This document shows positions 1 through 8,672 of a stretch of DNA of 33,205 bases, piece by piece. Under the pieces are notes generated by a model. It saw only the letters and a list, made by a program, of their open reading frames with translations. It searched no databases and had not been told where the DNA came from. The stretch is from an uncultured Fretibacterium sp. GTDB lineage: Bacteria > Synergistota > Synergistia > Synergistales > Aminobacteriaceae. The first letter of the stretch is position 1. Each line of letters opens with the position of its first letter. A program made the translations under genes and the position numbers. The stretch is taken from assembly GCF_963548695.1 (NCBI RefSeq), contig NZ_CAUUWA010000024.1:1-33205 (forward strand), read 5' to 3'.

Positions 1-904
1 CCCAGGGGACGTGCTTGTCGCCGATCCCCTCGATGCGGTGATCTCCGAACCCGTTAAGGAGCAGGGTCGGACACTGGAGGGCCTCCCCCACCCCAAACTT
101 GAAGGTTGGGAAGACCTCGCGCAGATAGTCGCCCGAGGCGGTCGTCCCGGCGGACCCGGATGTCACGACGACGCCGGCAAAACGGTCCTTCGCGCCTTTG
201 ACGTCATTGAAGAGCTCCTCCATGGCCCGTCCGGTCACCGTGTAGTGCCACAGGTGGTTGCCCAGTTCGTCGAACTGATTGAAGATGACCGCCTCGGGGC
301 GCGTCGCACGAATCTCGGCGACCTTGTCGTAGATCTCCTTGACGTTGCTCTCCGTACCGGGGGTGGCGATGATCTCGCCCGCAACGGTCCTGAGCCAGTC
401 GAACCGCTCCTTGCTCATTCCCTCGGGGAGGATGGCGACGGACTCGCAGCCCAGGAGCTGAGCATTATAGGCCCCTCCGCGGCAATAGTTTCCGGTGGAG
501 GGCCAGACGGCCTTGTGGCACGTCGGGTCGAACTGTCCCGTCACAAGGCGCGGGACGAGGCAGCCGAAACTCGCCCCCACCTTATGGGCCCCCGTGGGGA
601 ACCACTTGCCGCAAAGGGCAAAAATTTTTGCCCGAACCCCGGTTATCTCACGCGGAACCTCGAAGTAATTGACCCTGCCGTAGAGCCCGCCGCTCTTCTG
701 AGGCTGATTTTTCCAGGTGATCCGGAAGAGGTTTGCAGGATCGACGTCCCAGAGCCCGGTCTTTTTCAGTTTTTCCTTGATGCCGGCAGGAGTGTGAGCC
801 TCGGGATCCCGCATCTGCTTGAACGTGGGGATCAGGACGTTACGCTTTCTGGCCAGCTCAACCGTGTTTCTCAGATTCTCCTGATTCATCGTCAGATCGA
901 TCAT
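1..904 (-). CDS. PLP-dependent fold-type II enzyme (cysteine synthase / lyase-like), 3' part outside the window
   Basis: The minus frame is open from an ATG at 904 to the window edge, giving 301 codons without a stop, so the C-terminus is missing. The ATG follows a purine-rich Shine-Dalgarno run (GGAGGAGGAAAGG). The protein looks like a tryptophan-synthase-beta or cysteine-synthase fold enzyme: TGAHKVGAS at about residues 104-112 supplies the candidate PLP lysine (K108), PSTGNYCRGGAYNAQLLGC at about 135-153 matches the substrate-binding Asn loop, and SGSAGTT further on resembles the phosphate-binding loop. It lies 54 nt downstream of glyA and is probably co-transcribed with it. The exact reaction (thiol, diaminopropionate or other beta-elimination/replacement chemistry) cannot be decided from sequence. 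The family assignment is firm; the substrate is not. Confidence 0.85.
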   Translation of the reverse strand, partial: MIDLTMNQENLRNTVELARKRNVLIPTFKQMRDPEAHTPAGIKEKLKKTGLWDVDPANLFRITWKNQPQKSGGLYGRVNYFEVPREITGVRAKIFALCGKWFPTGAHKVGASFGCLVPRLVTGQFDPTCHKAVWPSTGNYCRGGAYNAQLLGCESVAILPEGMSKERFDWLRTVAGEIIATPGTESNVKEIYDKVAEIRATRPEAVIFNQFDELGNHLWHYTVTGRAMEELFNDVKGAKDRFAGVVVTSGSAGTTASGDYLREVFPTFKFGVGEALQCPTLLLNGFGDHRIEGIGDKHVPW

Positions 905-958
905 CTTATTCCTTTCCTCCTCCGTTCTGATGGAACCCGCCTTGTACCCCAGGGCCCG

Positions 959-2215
959 CTATGCCAGGTCGGGATAAACCGGGAACTTCGCGCACAGCTC
1001 CCGCACCTCGGCCCTTACGGTCTTTATCAGCGACGCGTTCTCGACGTCCCTGGAGATGCGGTCGATCCACTCCGCGATGCGCTTCATCTCCGGTTCCCTG
1101 AAACCGCGGGTCGTCACGGCCGGGGTCCCGATTCGGATGCCGCTGGTGATCGTGGGCTTCTCCGTGTCGAAGGGAACGGCGTTCTTGTTGACCGTCAGTC
1201 CCGCCTCGTTCAGGGCGTGCTCCAGCGCTTTGCCCGTCAGCTTCCTGCTGCGCAGGTCGATCAGCATCAGGTGATTGTCGGTTCCGCCGGACACCAGCTG
1301 GAAGCCATAGCCCGTAAGGGCGTCCGCCAAGGCCTTGGCGTTGGCCACGACCTGCTTCTGATAATCGATAAAGGACTTGTCCGCCGCCAGTTTGAGCGCC
1401 ACCGCCTTGGCCGCGATGATGTGCATCAGGGGCCCGCCCTGCATCCCCGGAAAGATCGCCTTGTCGAGGGCCTTCGCAAACGCCTCCTTACACATCACCA
1501 TGCCGCCGCGCGGACCGCGCAGGGTCTTGTGGGTCGTCGTCGTGACGAAATCGCACCACGGCACGGGGTCCTTATGCAGCTTCGCCGCGACGAGGCCCGC
1601 GATGTGGGCGATATCGAACATCAGGTAGGCCCCGACCTTCTTCGCGATTTTATGGAAGGCCTCCGCGTCGATCTCGCGGGGGTAAGCGCTGGCGCCGCAG
1701 ACGATCATCTTCGGCTTGTGCTCCATGGCCTGGCGTTCCACCTCGTCCATGTCGATGCGCCCGGTCTCCCTGCCCACGCCGTAGGGGATGAAGTTGTACA
1801 GCCTGCCCGAAAAGTTGACGGGGGAGCCGTGGGTCAGGTGTCCGCCGTGGGAGAGGTTCATGGCCAGGATGGTGTCCCCCGGCTGCAGGACGGAGAGGTA
1901 CACGGCCATGTTGGCCTGGGACCCGGAATGGGGCTGTACGTTGACGTGATCGCAGCCGAAAAGCGCCTTCGCCCGATCACGCGCGAGGTTCTCCGCGACG
2001 TCGACGACCTCGCAGCCTCCGTAATAACGCGCGCCGGGATAGCCCTCCGCGTACTTGTTGGTCAGGACCGAGCCCATGGCCGCCAGCACCGCAGGGGCAA
2101 CGACGTTTTCCGACGCTATCAGCTCAATGCCCTCCTCCTGACGCCTGCGCTCGCCCGTATACACCTCGTAAATCTCAGGATCCGTCGCCGCAAGAAACTC
2201 CTTCGCCGTCTTCAA
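959..2215 (-). CDS. glyA: serine hydroxymethyltransferase
   Basis: This is cytosolic SHMT, converting serine and tetrahydrofolate to glycine and methylene-THF with PLP. Visible landmarks are ELIASENVV near the N-terminus, NKYAEGYPGARYYGG, the PLP lysine in TTTTHKTLRGPRGG (about K230) and FPGMQGGPLMH. The length of 418 residues is normal for the family. I chose the TTG at 2215 because AGGGAGGT sits seven bases upstream (2223-2230). A longer reading from 2242 (also TTG) would run through the Shine-Dalgarno and adds nine residues that the family lacks. The leader carries an unusual 11-bp tandem repeat array. The PLP enzyme follows in the same direction. A THF riboswitch elsewhere in the window makes folate supply a recurring theme, but a link is only inferred. 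Confidence 0.97.
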   Translation of the reverse strand: MKTAKEFLAATDPEIYEVYTGERRRQEEGIELIASENVVAPAVLAAMGSVLTNKYAEGYPGARYYGGCEVVDVAENLARDRAKALFGCDHVNVQPHSGSQANMAVYLSVLQPGDTILAMNLSHGGHLTHGSPVNFSGRLYNFIPYGVGRETGRIDMDEVERQAMEHKPKMIVCGASAYPREIDAEAFHKIAKKVGAYLMFDIAHIAGLVAAKLHKDPVPWCDFVTTTTHKTLRGPRGGMVMCKEAFAKALDKAIFPGMQGGPLMHIIAAKAVALKLAADKSFIDYQKQVVANAKALADALTGYGFQLVSGGTDNHLMLIDLRSRKLTGKALEHALNEAGLTVNKNAVPFDTEKPTITSGIRIGTPAVTTRGFREPEMKRIAEWIDRISRDVENASLIKTVRAEVRELCAKFPVYPDLA

Positions 2216-2239
2216 TGGCCTGACCTCCCTATCGTTCAA

Positions 2240-2296
2240 CAAAACTCAACGAGGACTCAACAAAAATTCGACAAAAACTCGATAAAAAAACTCGAC
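2240..2296 (-). repeat. 11-bp imperfect tandem repeat (about 5 units) in the glyA leader
   Basis: Read on the minus strand, units of the form GTCGAGTTTTT / ATCGAGTTTTT / GTCGAATTTTT / GTTGAGTCCTC / GTTGAGTTTTG follow one another with an 11-nt period; the first unit is two bases longer. The array lies between a TATAAT-type -10 and the glyA Shine-Dalgarno, so it should be in the transcript. It may be a multi-site operator (11 bp is close to one helical turn), an RNA-binding array, or a slippage tract. Confidence 0.85.
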
Positions 2297-2340
2297 AAAG
2301 CCAGAATTCACTCCGGAGACAACAACGAAGCACCAACAAC

Positions 2341-2369
2341 ATTATAGTATGTAAATCCTGATAATGAGC
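2341..2369 (-). promoter_or_regulatory. candidate glyA promoter
   Basis: A perfect TATAAT on the minus strand occupies 2341-2346. No good -35 hexamer is seen at 16-18 bp (GCTCAT/TGCTCA are the best). Transcription from here would give a leader of about 120 nt containing the 11-bp repeat array. Confidence 0.45.
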
Positions 2370-2414
2370 AGGCTGCAGCCCTATAGATTCTTCAATACAC
2401 ATGTACCCTTCGGG

Positions 2415-3590
2415 CTATATCTCTCGGATCAGAGCCGCGTAGACCTTGCACGCTTCCTCTATCTGATCCAGGCTACAGCGCTCGTCCCGCATGTGGGCCA
2501 ACTTGCTGTCCCCGGGGCCAAAGCCTATAACGGGGACGCCCAGGGCGACCGGCGTAATGGCGTTGGTCCCGAAATCCCAATAGCTGAAGGGGCCGGGGGC
2601 CTTATGGGCAACCGTCCGATAGGCCCGCACGAGGGCGCCCGTCAGCGCATGGCCCTCGTCGATTCTCCAGGGCTCGTGCATGGGCTCGTAGACCAGCTCG
2701 GCCCCCTTCCAGGTGGTGTGGCGGAGCGTCCCGACCTCCCAATCCGCGTCCCGTCCCGCGACGAGCTCGTCCATCTCCCCCTTTACCTGCTCCAGGCTCT
2801 CCCCGAAGGTCAGCCGCCGGTCCAGGTAGATGCTGCATGAGCTGGGGACCGCGTTCAGCGAGGCGGTGACGCACGAGATGTCGGACAACACGATCGTCCC
2901 GTGAGGCTTCCCCTTGGACGAGAGCCTCGCGTTGAGCGCCTCCACACGCTCGATGATCGGGGCCATTTCATAGACCGCGTTCTTCCCCTTCTCGGGCGCG
3001 GAGCCGTGCGCGGAGACCCCGTGCGCGGTGATGCGAATCTGCGCCTTGCCCGTGTGACCAAGGGCAATCGTGTTGTCGCTGGGCTCGCAGATGATGCAGT
3101 AATCCGGCTTCAGCTTCAGCTCCTCGTACAGAAGCTTCAGGTTGACCCCGTCGCAGTATTCCTCGCAGACGGTCCCGGTGACGAGGACGGTCTTATCCTC
3201 CAGGTAACCCAGCTTCTTCGCCAGGAAGGCCCCATAGACGCTGCAGAGCAGCGCCGACTTCATATCCACGCTTCCCCTCCCCCAGAGGTAGCCCTCCGTG
3301 ATGTCGCCGGAGAAGGGGGGGTGCGCCCATTCGTCGGCGTCGTTGACGCGGACGGTGTCCATGTGGGAGTCGAACTGGACGAGGGTGCCGCCTCCTCCCA
3401 TCCTTCCGATCACGTTGCCTGTGGAGTCCAGGGAGACCTCGTCGAAACCGAGAAAGCGCATCTTGTCCGCGAGATACGCCGCCAACTCCCCCTCCTCGTC
3501 CGAGAAGCTCGGGATACGGATAGCATCACGGATGCTCTCCAAAAGGCCCTCCCGAACCTCTCCAATCGCCCTATCCAATTCCCTGTCCAT
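2415..3590 (-). CDS. M20-family metallohydrolase, YgeY-like
   Basis: A cytosolic zinc hydrolase of the ArgE/DapE/M20 family, 391 residues. Metal-site motifs are present: DSHMDTV (H76, D78), WGRGSVDMKS (bridging D109) and CEE (catalytic and metal Glu, about 143-144), with a HGVSAHGSAPEKGKNAV dimerisation-domain signature. The overall pattern is closest to the YgeY group found beside selenium or diaminopropionate/carbamoyl metabolism genes, but no such partner is visible here and the substrate is unknown. The start at 3590 (ATG) is chosen because GGAGGAG precedes it by six bases; an upstream extension to 3644 lacks a ribosome binding site and would translate the tandem-repeat leader. It lies upstream of glyA in the same direction. 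Confidence 0.88.
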   Translation of the reverse strand: MDRELDRAIGEVREGLLESIRDAIRIPSFSDEEGELAAYLADKMRFLGFDEVSLDSTGNVIGRMGGGGTLVQFDSHMDTVRVNDADEWAHPPFSGDITEGYLWGRGSVDMKSALLCSVYGAFLAKKLGYLEDKTVLVTGTVCEEYCDGVNLKLLYEELKLKPDYCIICEPSDNTIALGHTGKAQIRITAHGVSAHGSAPEKGKNAVYEMAPIIERVEALNARLSSKGKPHGTIVLSDISCVTASLNAVPSSCSIYLDRRLTFGESLEQVKGEMDELVAGRDADWEVGTLRHTTWKGAELVYEPMHEPWRIDEGHALTGALVRAYRTVAHKAPGPFSYWDFGTNAITPVALGVPVIGFGPGDSKLAHMRDERCSLDQIEEACKVYAALIREI

Positions 3591-3603
3591 TTCGTCTCCT
3601 CCG

Positions 3604-3625
3604 ATCGTCAAGATATCGTCAAGAT
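3604..3625 (-). repeat. perfect 11-bp tandem duplication upstream of the M20 hydrolase start
   Basis: ATCGTCAAGAT occurs twice in direct succession (plus-strand reading), ending immediately next to the Shine-Dalgarno of the hydrolase gene. Confidence 0.9.
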
Positions 3626-3885
3626 ATTGAGCTCGATTTAACACGGAATTGCGACACCCTCGAACCCGCAGATCGATGCCAAGCCGCGGAAGCCGATGGC
3701 CACCTGCCCTTCATAAACGAAATGCCCGCAGCGGAAAAAAACTACGTTCATCTTATCCCAAAGCCCGCCGATGTATACCATATAATTGAGATCGCGGCCC
3801 GATATTTTATAATTATATTGACGGTTGTTTCAGTTGCCTTAGTTGTCTTACAAGAGTCTCCTTATAAGAAGGGAGGAGGGGGCGC
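3626..3885. other. divergent intergenic region between the M20 hydrolase and the AraC regulator
   Basis: About 260 bp without a gene. An AT-rich core at 3771-3820 has TATAAT hexamers facing both ways (plus strand 3781-3786; minus strand 3812-3817), neither with a convincing -35. A TTGACG at 3818-3823 on the plus strand is followed by three 9-bp repeats. This is the natural place for divergent promoters and the AraC-type regulator's own site. Confidence 0.5.
3824..3850 (+). repeat. 9-bp x3 tandem repeat upstream of the AraC-type gene
   Basis: GTTGTTTCA, GTTGCCTTA and GTTGTCTTA follow each other without gaps, starting 62 bp before the regulator's ATG. Confidence 0.75.
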
Positions 3886-4911
3886 ATGATCCCCAAGAAG
3901 CTGCGGATCGACAAGGATAAAAGGGAGCTGCCGGTCGGCCTCTCCCCGGGTTTTCCCATGACGGTCCTCATCAATCGCTTTTCGGCGTTCTCCTACAGCT
4001 TCATAGACTGGCATTGGCACGATGAGCTCCAATACTGTCTCGTCCTCTCGGGGAGCGTCCTCTTCCTCGTCGACGGCCGGCGCGTCGCCATCTCGGAGGG
4101 GAGCGGCATCTTCATCAACACGCAAAGACTGCACAGGATCGAGCCCGAAAATGACGGCGCCTCTTATCTGTGCATCTACTTTTCAGCCGGCCTCATCAGC
4201 GAGAACATAAAGGGTTTCCTTTACTCCCGATATCTGTCGCCCGTCCTGGCGGATCCGACGCTCGCCTTTATCGTCCTCGACAAGGAGGACGGCAAAGCCG
4301 GAAAGATTCTGGACTCGCTGCTGGAAATCCGGCGCCTTCGGGAGAACCCCTCGCCGGGGGTCGAGCTGGACATCTGTTCTCAGGTGATTTTAATCTGGAA
4401 GGATACGCTGCAGTGTCTTCCTGAGAGGTCCGGGGAAAAGACGACATACGAAAACAGCGAGCGCTTGAAAAAAATACTTCGCTTCATACACGCCCACTAT
4501 GCGGATCGTATCAGCCTTGGAGACATTGCCGCCCTCATCGGCCTCAGCAGAGGCGAATGCTGCCGCTTCTTTCAAAAAACAGTCGGGCAGCCACTCTTTC
4601 GCTATCTCATGGCCTACCGGATCAACAAAAGCATAGACCTGCTGCTGGGGACGGATAAAGGTGTCGCCGAGATCGCCTACGAGACCGGGTTCAACAGCCA
4701 GTCGTACTTCACGAAATGCTTCAAAGCCCTGAAGAACGTCACGCCCTCCCGGCTGAGGTTGGAGTATGGGGCACAGGTTGACACGCCCGACCCCGAAGAT
4801 ATCGCCTGCCGCGGCAGGACAGGTCCTCCCGAAGGAGCGTGTCGGACCGAAGATTTACGAAGTAGCCAGGGGGAGCCTTCCACTCGCGCCTACAACGCGG
4901 CGTCGGAGTAA
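3886..4911 (+). CDS. AraC-family transcriptional regulator with N-terminal cupin domain
   Basis: A 341-residue regulator. Residues about 25-105 form a cupin-like sensor (HWHDELQYCLVLSGSV, then a DGRR turn and GIFINTQRLHRI), and residues about 190-295 a double helix-turn-helix AraC domain (ISLGDIAALIGLSRGECCRF; GVAEIAYETGFNSQSYFTKC). About 45 residues after the second HTH are polar and match nothing I know. The ATG is preceded by GGGAGGAGGGGG. It is divergent from the M20 hydrolase, a common arrangement for regulator and target, and convergent with the ABC cassette. The inducer is unknown. Confidence 0.93.
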   Translation: MIPKKLRIDKDKRELPVGLSPGFPMTVLINRFSAFSYSFIDWHWHDELQYCLVLSGSVLFLVDGRRVAISEGSGIFINTQRLHRIEPENDGASYLCIYFSAGLISENIKGFLYSRYLSPVLADPTLAFIVLDKEDGKAGKILDSLLEIRRLRENPSPGVELDICSQVILIWKDTLQCLPERSGEKTTYENSERLKKILRFIHAHYADRISLGDIAALIGLSRGECCRFFQKTVGQPLFRYLMAYRINKSIDLLLGTDKGVAEIAYETGFNSQSYFTKCFKALKNVTPSRLRLEYGAQVDTPDPEDIACRGRTGPPEGACRTEDLRSSQGEPSTRAYNAASE

Positions 4912-4964
4912 AGGCTCCGCCCGGGTCTCGGTTGGCTCCGGCGATGCCCCAGGCGGCCGGCCCC

Positions 4965-5765
4965 TCATCCTCCATAGGCGGAATACCTCCGCATGCCCTT
5001 CTTCCACAATACGGCACAGCCCGCCGCGAGGAGGAGCACCCACCCGGCCGCCTTCGACAGGCAGAAGAGCGCTTCCCTCTCGGAGAGCATGCCCATGAGA
5101 AACGTCGTCGGAATATAGTTCGTATACGCGAACGGCAATCGGATCAGGAAGGTGAAGGGCGCGTCGGGCAGCAGCATCAGCGGAAAGACGATGCCCGCCG
5201 AGATGTTTCGGAGGACCCTTATCGAGGTATAAAGGGAGGATACCCTGGAAAAATAGAAGCTGTACAGGCTTATGGAGAAGTCGACCAGAAAGTTTATCAG
5301 GTAGCCCACCAGCAGAAACGCGGCGAATATCGCCACCTTCGATAGGGATATTCCGGCTGGATGCGGAACGATGTATCTTCGCAGCAGCGCGTAAAGGACC
5401 GCCAGCGGAACTGCATTCATGACGACGAAGACCACGCGCTGCGGCATGTCGGTCATCAGTTGATAAAGGGCGTAGTTGTAGGGTTTCAGGAGGTATTGGC
5501 TCAGATTCCCCAGCCGGATGTCGTCCGATATCCTGAATATCGACGTCGTCGAGGTGATGTTGCTCACGATCAGGGTCGTGAAATAGTACGTGACGATTCC
5601 CTCCGTGCCGAGCGGCATCCCGTCGTTTCCGCGCGCCGCGGCAATCCACAGCAGGGTATTGACCCCGAACGGCGCCAGGGAGAACAGGAACGAGGATATG
5701 AAGTTCACCCGGTATTCCAGCTGGTTGGCCAGGGCAGTCCTGAATATTCCGCAGTATTTCCGCAT
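4965..5765 (-). CDS. ABC-2 type permease subunit (second of a pair)
   Basis: A 266-residue integral membrane protein with about six hydrophobic segments, last gene of the WYL regulator - permease - ATPase - permease cassette. It belongs to the permeases that pair with COG4586-type ATPases (COG3694/COG4587-like export systems). Start ATG at 5765 with GAGG seven bases upstream; it follows the ATPase stop by 13 bp. The export substrate is unknown; related cassettes are annotated only as uncharacterised ABC-2 exporters. Confidence 0.85.
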   Translation of the reverse strand: MRKYCGIFRTALANQLEYRVNFISSFLFSLAPFGVNTLLWIAAARGNDGMPLGTEGIVTYYFTTLIVSNITSTTSIFRISDDIRLGNLSQYLLKPYNYALYQLMTDMPQRVVFVVMNAVPLAVLYALLRRYIVPHPAGISLSKVAIFAAFLLVGYLINFLVDFSISLYSFYFSRVSSLYTSIRVLRNISAGIVFPLMLLPDAPFTFLIRLPFAYTNYIPTTFLMGMLSEREALFCLSKAAGWVLLLAAGCAVLWKKGMRRYSAYGG

Positions 5766-5778
5766 GGCGCAGCCTCGT

Positions 5779-6795
5779 TCATCTCCCGTATATCCGTCTG
5801 ATGACGTCTTCCATGCCGATGTTCTCGATGTTGATGTCGCTCAGCTCATCGATGAAGCGGTTGGAGATGTCCTTCAGAATGTCCAGGCTCGTCTCGGGAT
5901 CTGCGGAGATCCTGACGGCGTTGTCCTCCACTTTTTCAGCCTGAAGGCTTCCCCTCGACCCGAGCGCTTCGATCATTCCGTCCGCGTTGGGCGCATTCAG
6001 CTTCAGGATGAAATATTTTTGGCTCAGAAAGTCCCTTTTGAAATTGCCGAACGTGTCCGCATAAATTTTTTCTCCCTTGTCGAGCAGGATCAGGGAGTCG
6101 CAGAGGGACACGATGTCGTTGAAGTTATGGCTGGTCAGGATGACGGTCGATGCGTGCGCCGCGCAGTACCGCTTCAGGAACTCGCGTATGTTGTGCTGGG
6201 TGACGACGTCCAGCCCTATGGTGGGCTCGTCGAGAAAGATGACGTCGGGTTTGTGGAGCAATGCGGCTATCAACTCCATCTTCATCCTTTCCCCGAGGGA
6301 CAGGCGCCTCACCTGTACGTTGACCAGCTCCTCCACGCCCAGCAATTCGACCATCATGCGCAGGGTGTCCCGGTAGTCCCCGTCCTCCACCCCGTAAATC
6401 GTCCTGTTCAGTTCGAAGGAGTCCAGGGCCGGCAGGTCCCACCACAGCTGGCTCTTGTTTCCCATGACCATGGAGATGCGGCGCAGGTATTCCTTCTTCT
6501 TGTCGAAGGGGCGATACCCCAAAACGTCGATCCGTCCCCTCGAGGGCATGATCAGGCCGGACAGCATTTTCAGTGTGGTGGTCTTTCCCGCCCCGTTCAA
6601 GCCGATCAGGCCGGTTATCGCCCCCCTGGGGATCTGGAAGGAAAGGTCGTTGACCGCGCTTTTAAGAAGCGGTTCGCGATGGAACAGGTTCCTCAGGCTC
6701 CCCCTCAGCCCCGGTTCCTTTTTGTAATACGCGTAATCCTTGCCGATCCTCTCCGCCGTGATGACGCTGCTGCGACTAACTGCCCGCGCCGGCAT
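5779..6795 (-). CDS. ABC transporter ATP-binding protein (COG4586-like)
   Basis: A 338-residue ATPase. It shows Walker A GLNGAGKTT (residues 65-73), a long Q-loop region with MVMGNKSQLWWDLPALDSF that is typical of this exporter subfamily, signature LSLGERMK, Walker B VIFLDEPTIGLD and the switch histidine in LTSHNF. A regulatory-type C-terminal extension of about 90 residues follows the nucleotide-binding domain. The ATG at 6795 overlaps the end of the upstream permease gene by 20 nt, so translation is probably coupled. Confidence 0.93.
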   Translation of the reverse strand: MPARAVSRSSVITAERIGKDYAYYKKEPGLRGSLRNLFHREPLLKSAVNDLSFQIPRGAITGLIGLNGAGKTTTLKMLSGLIMPSRGRIDVLGYRPFDKKKEYLRRISMVMGNKSQLWWDLPALDSFELNRTIYGVEDGDYRDTLRMMVELLGVEELVNVQVRRLSLGERMKMELIAALLHKPDVIFLDEPTIGLDVVTQHNIREFLKRYCAAHASTVILTSHNFNDIVSLCDSLILLDKGEKIYADTFGNFKRDFLSQKYFILKLNAPNADGMIEALGSRGSLQAEKVEDNAVRISADPETSLDILKDISNRFIDELSDINIENIGMEDVIRRIYGR

Positions 6796-7564
6796 ATCTT
6801 CTGAGCCCCCTCTCGAAGACGAAATCCGACAGGCAAAAAAACACGAGGGACGATGCGAACGAATATATCGTGAGCGGCAGACTCAACCCCTTCACGACGG
6901 ACAGGATCGGAAAGTTGAAGCACACCAGCAGGGGAACTGCGAAGATGAGGAACTTCCGCACGAGCGAGGGGTATATCGTCATCGGCTTGTTCCCCGCGGT
7001 GATCAGCTCGGAGCCTATGCCCATGACGATATCCATCCTCATGACCCAGAAGGACAGGGACATCAACAGATACATGATGGAATAGATCAGCAGAAAACCG
7101 TTGAGCGAAAGCAGAACGTACGTCACGGCCCCCGCCGGGGTGAGGGGCGTCTCGAGCCTTGCCAGACAATAGGCTATTCCCGCCGCGTTGAGCAGTATGT
7201 TCTTGACCTGCGGCACGTCGAATTCATGGAACGAGATGTTGAACCGCTTGTTGATGGGCTTGAGCAGAATGAAATCCAGGCTGCCCGTGTTGACCATCTC
7301 CGGGAGCCTTCGCAGGCCCGGGACGATCAGGAAGGTGAACGCGGAATCCATCAACCCTCCCTGGAAGGTCAGCATCAGCGTCTGGTATCGGTTCCAGCCG
7401 TTTATCGTCTCCGTGTGCGTGAACACGACATCGATGAAGAGGACGTACATGGCCGTCCAGACGAGCTCGAAGGTCCCTCCGGCGATGAAGTTGAACTTGT
7501 ACTCCATCAGGTTCATCAGGGAGCCTCTCAGGTAAGCCTTCATGACGGAACGATATTTTTTCAT
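6776..7564 (-). CDS. ABC-2 type permease subunit (first of a pair)
   Basis: A 262-residue polytopic membrane protein paralogous in layout to the other permease of the cassette. It has a short cytoplasmic N-terminus (MKKYRSVMKAYLRGSLMN) and about six membrane segments. The start at 7564 is chosen because GAGGAG lies ten bases upstream; an ATG at 7600 in the same frame has no ribosome binding site. It lies directly downstream of the WYL regulator gene. Confidence 0.83.
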   Translation of the reverse strand: MKKYRSVMKAYLRGSLMNLMEYKFNFIAGGTFELVWTAMYVLFIDVVFTHTETINGWNRYQTLMLTFQGGLMDSAFTFLIVPGLRRLPEMVNTGSLDFILLKPINKRFNISFHEFDVPQVKNILLNAAGIAYCLARLETPLTPAGAVTYVLLSLNGFLLIYSIMYLLMSLSFWVMRMDIVMGIGSELITAGNKPMTIYPSLVRKFLIFAVPLLVCFNFPILSVVKGLSLPLTIYSFASSLVFFCLSDFVFERGLRRYAGAGS

Positions 7565-7653
7565 GGGCCCCGGTCTCCTCGCAAAAGACGAGAGCGTCAT
7601 CCCGAACTCGGGGACGGCCTGTCATTCATCTGTCAGCCATCTTGGGCATCCTT

Positions 7654-8601
7654 TCACATCTTAGCAGCCTCTCGCGACAGCTGTGTGTCGTAGTTGGACA
7701 AAAATTTCCGTGCGGTTTCGATCAGCTCTACCCGGTAGTCCTCCGGCCCCACGACCTTCACCCTGTCGCCGAAGCTGAGCAGCAACGCCTTCCACAGGCG
7801 CTCCCTCGCCGGAACGCGGATGAAGGTCCTGCGGGCATCCTCGGCCAGCTCTTCGATGGGGCAGTCGGGAAAATACTCCTCCATCAGAGGCGCGTCCTCC
7901 GCGGAGAAATGCACCTCGATATCGATGCAGGTCCTGTAGTATGCCTGCTCCGACTCCTGCATCCGCCGCTCGACGTCTCCGTGCTCGATCCGCGAGCTCC
8001 GTTCCGTGACCTCGGGATTTTGCATCCTTGCGACCTTGAACGTCCTGTATTCCCGGCGCTCCAGGGAGTAGGCGAACAGGTACCATGCGTACCATTTGTA
8101 ATGGATGGCCAGCGGTTCGACGTGAGGCCGGGATCGCCTTCCGTCCGCGTTCCGGTAGTCGAAGGCGACGCACTTCCTGTCGGAGATGGCCGACTCCAGC
8201 AGGGCGTTCAGGTCCTGGACCCTTTTGTTCTCCCTCGCGACGCTGAAATCCCAAAAGACCTTCTGCCCTCCCTCCCTCTCGATGATGGCGTTGTATTTCT
8301 CTATCAGGGTGTCGAGCGCATCGTTGGAGTAGGACGTCGCGAGGCTTTCCAGCGCCCTCGCGATCATCTGCTGTTCGCCGCTTCGGATGTCGATGTTTTT
8401 CATCTTGTACGCGGGAAGGATGGAATAGCCCCCGAACCTGCCGTTGACCGAGTACACCGGAATCCCCGCCGAGGAGATGGATATGATGTCCCGCTGGATG
8501 GTGCGGACCGAGACCTGGAAGCGCTCCGCCAGACGCGAGGCGGAGACGTTTTCGTGATTCAGCAGATGGATGATGATGCCGAGAAGACGGTCCAGTTTCA
8601 T
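7654..8601 (-). CDS. WYL-domain transcriptional regulator (DeoR/YafY type)
   Basis: A 315-residue protein with an N-terminal winged HTH (MKLDRLLGIIIHLLNHENVS, then ASRLAERFQVSVRTIQRDI) followed by a WYL domain (KCVAFDYRN, then PLAIHYKWYAWYLFAYS and YRTFKVARM). The ATG at 8601 follows GGAGGG. An in-frame extension upstream to 8832 would read through promoter-like sequence and repeats and is rejected. It heads the ABC-2 exporter cassette and is the obvious candidate regulator for it. The ligand is unknown. Confidence 0.92.
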   Translation of the reverse strand: MKLDRLLGIIIHLLNHENVSASRLAERFQVSVRTIQRDIISISSAGIPVYSVNGRFGGYSILPAYKMKNIDIRSGEQQMIARALESLATSYSNDALDTLIEKYNAIIEREGGQKVFWDFSVARENKRVQDLNALLESAISDRKCVAFDYRNADGRRSRPHVEPLAIHYKWYAWYLFAYSLERREYRTFKVARMQNPEVTERSSRIEHGDVERRMQESEQAYYRTCIDIEVHFSAEDAPLMEEYFPDCPIEELAEDARRTFIRVPARERLWKALLLSFGDRVKVVGPEDYRVELIETARKFLSNYDTQLSREAAKM

Positions 8602-8644
8602 TTTATGAGGAATCCCTCCACAAGTCGCTGCATTGCCTGGGTAA

Positions 8645-8672
8645 AGTATACAGCACAAAGCATGCAGCAAAA
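8645..8672 (-). promoter_or_regulatory. candidate promoter of the WYL / ABC cassette
   Basis: TTTTGC (8667-8672) and TATACT (8645-8650) on the minus strand, spaced 16 bp, about 45 bp upstream of the regulator ATG. Confidence 0.4.

Noticed and set aside
11..2347. Very long plus-strand open frame opposite glyA and the PLP enzyme
   Set aside because: It is an antisense shadow of two well-supported minus-strand genes in GC-rich DNA, with no family similarity or ribosome binding site.
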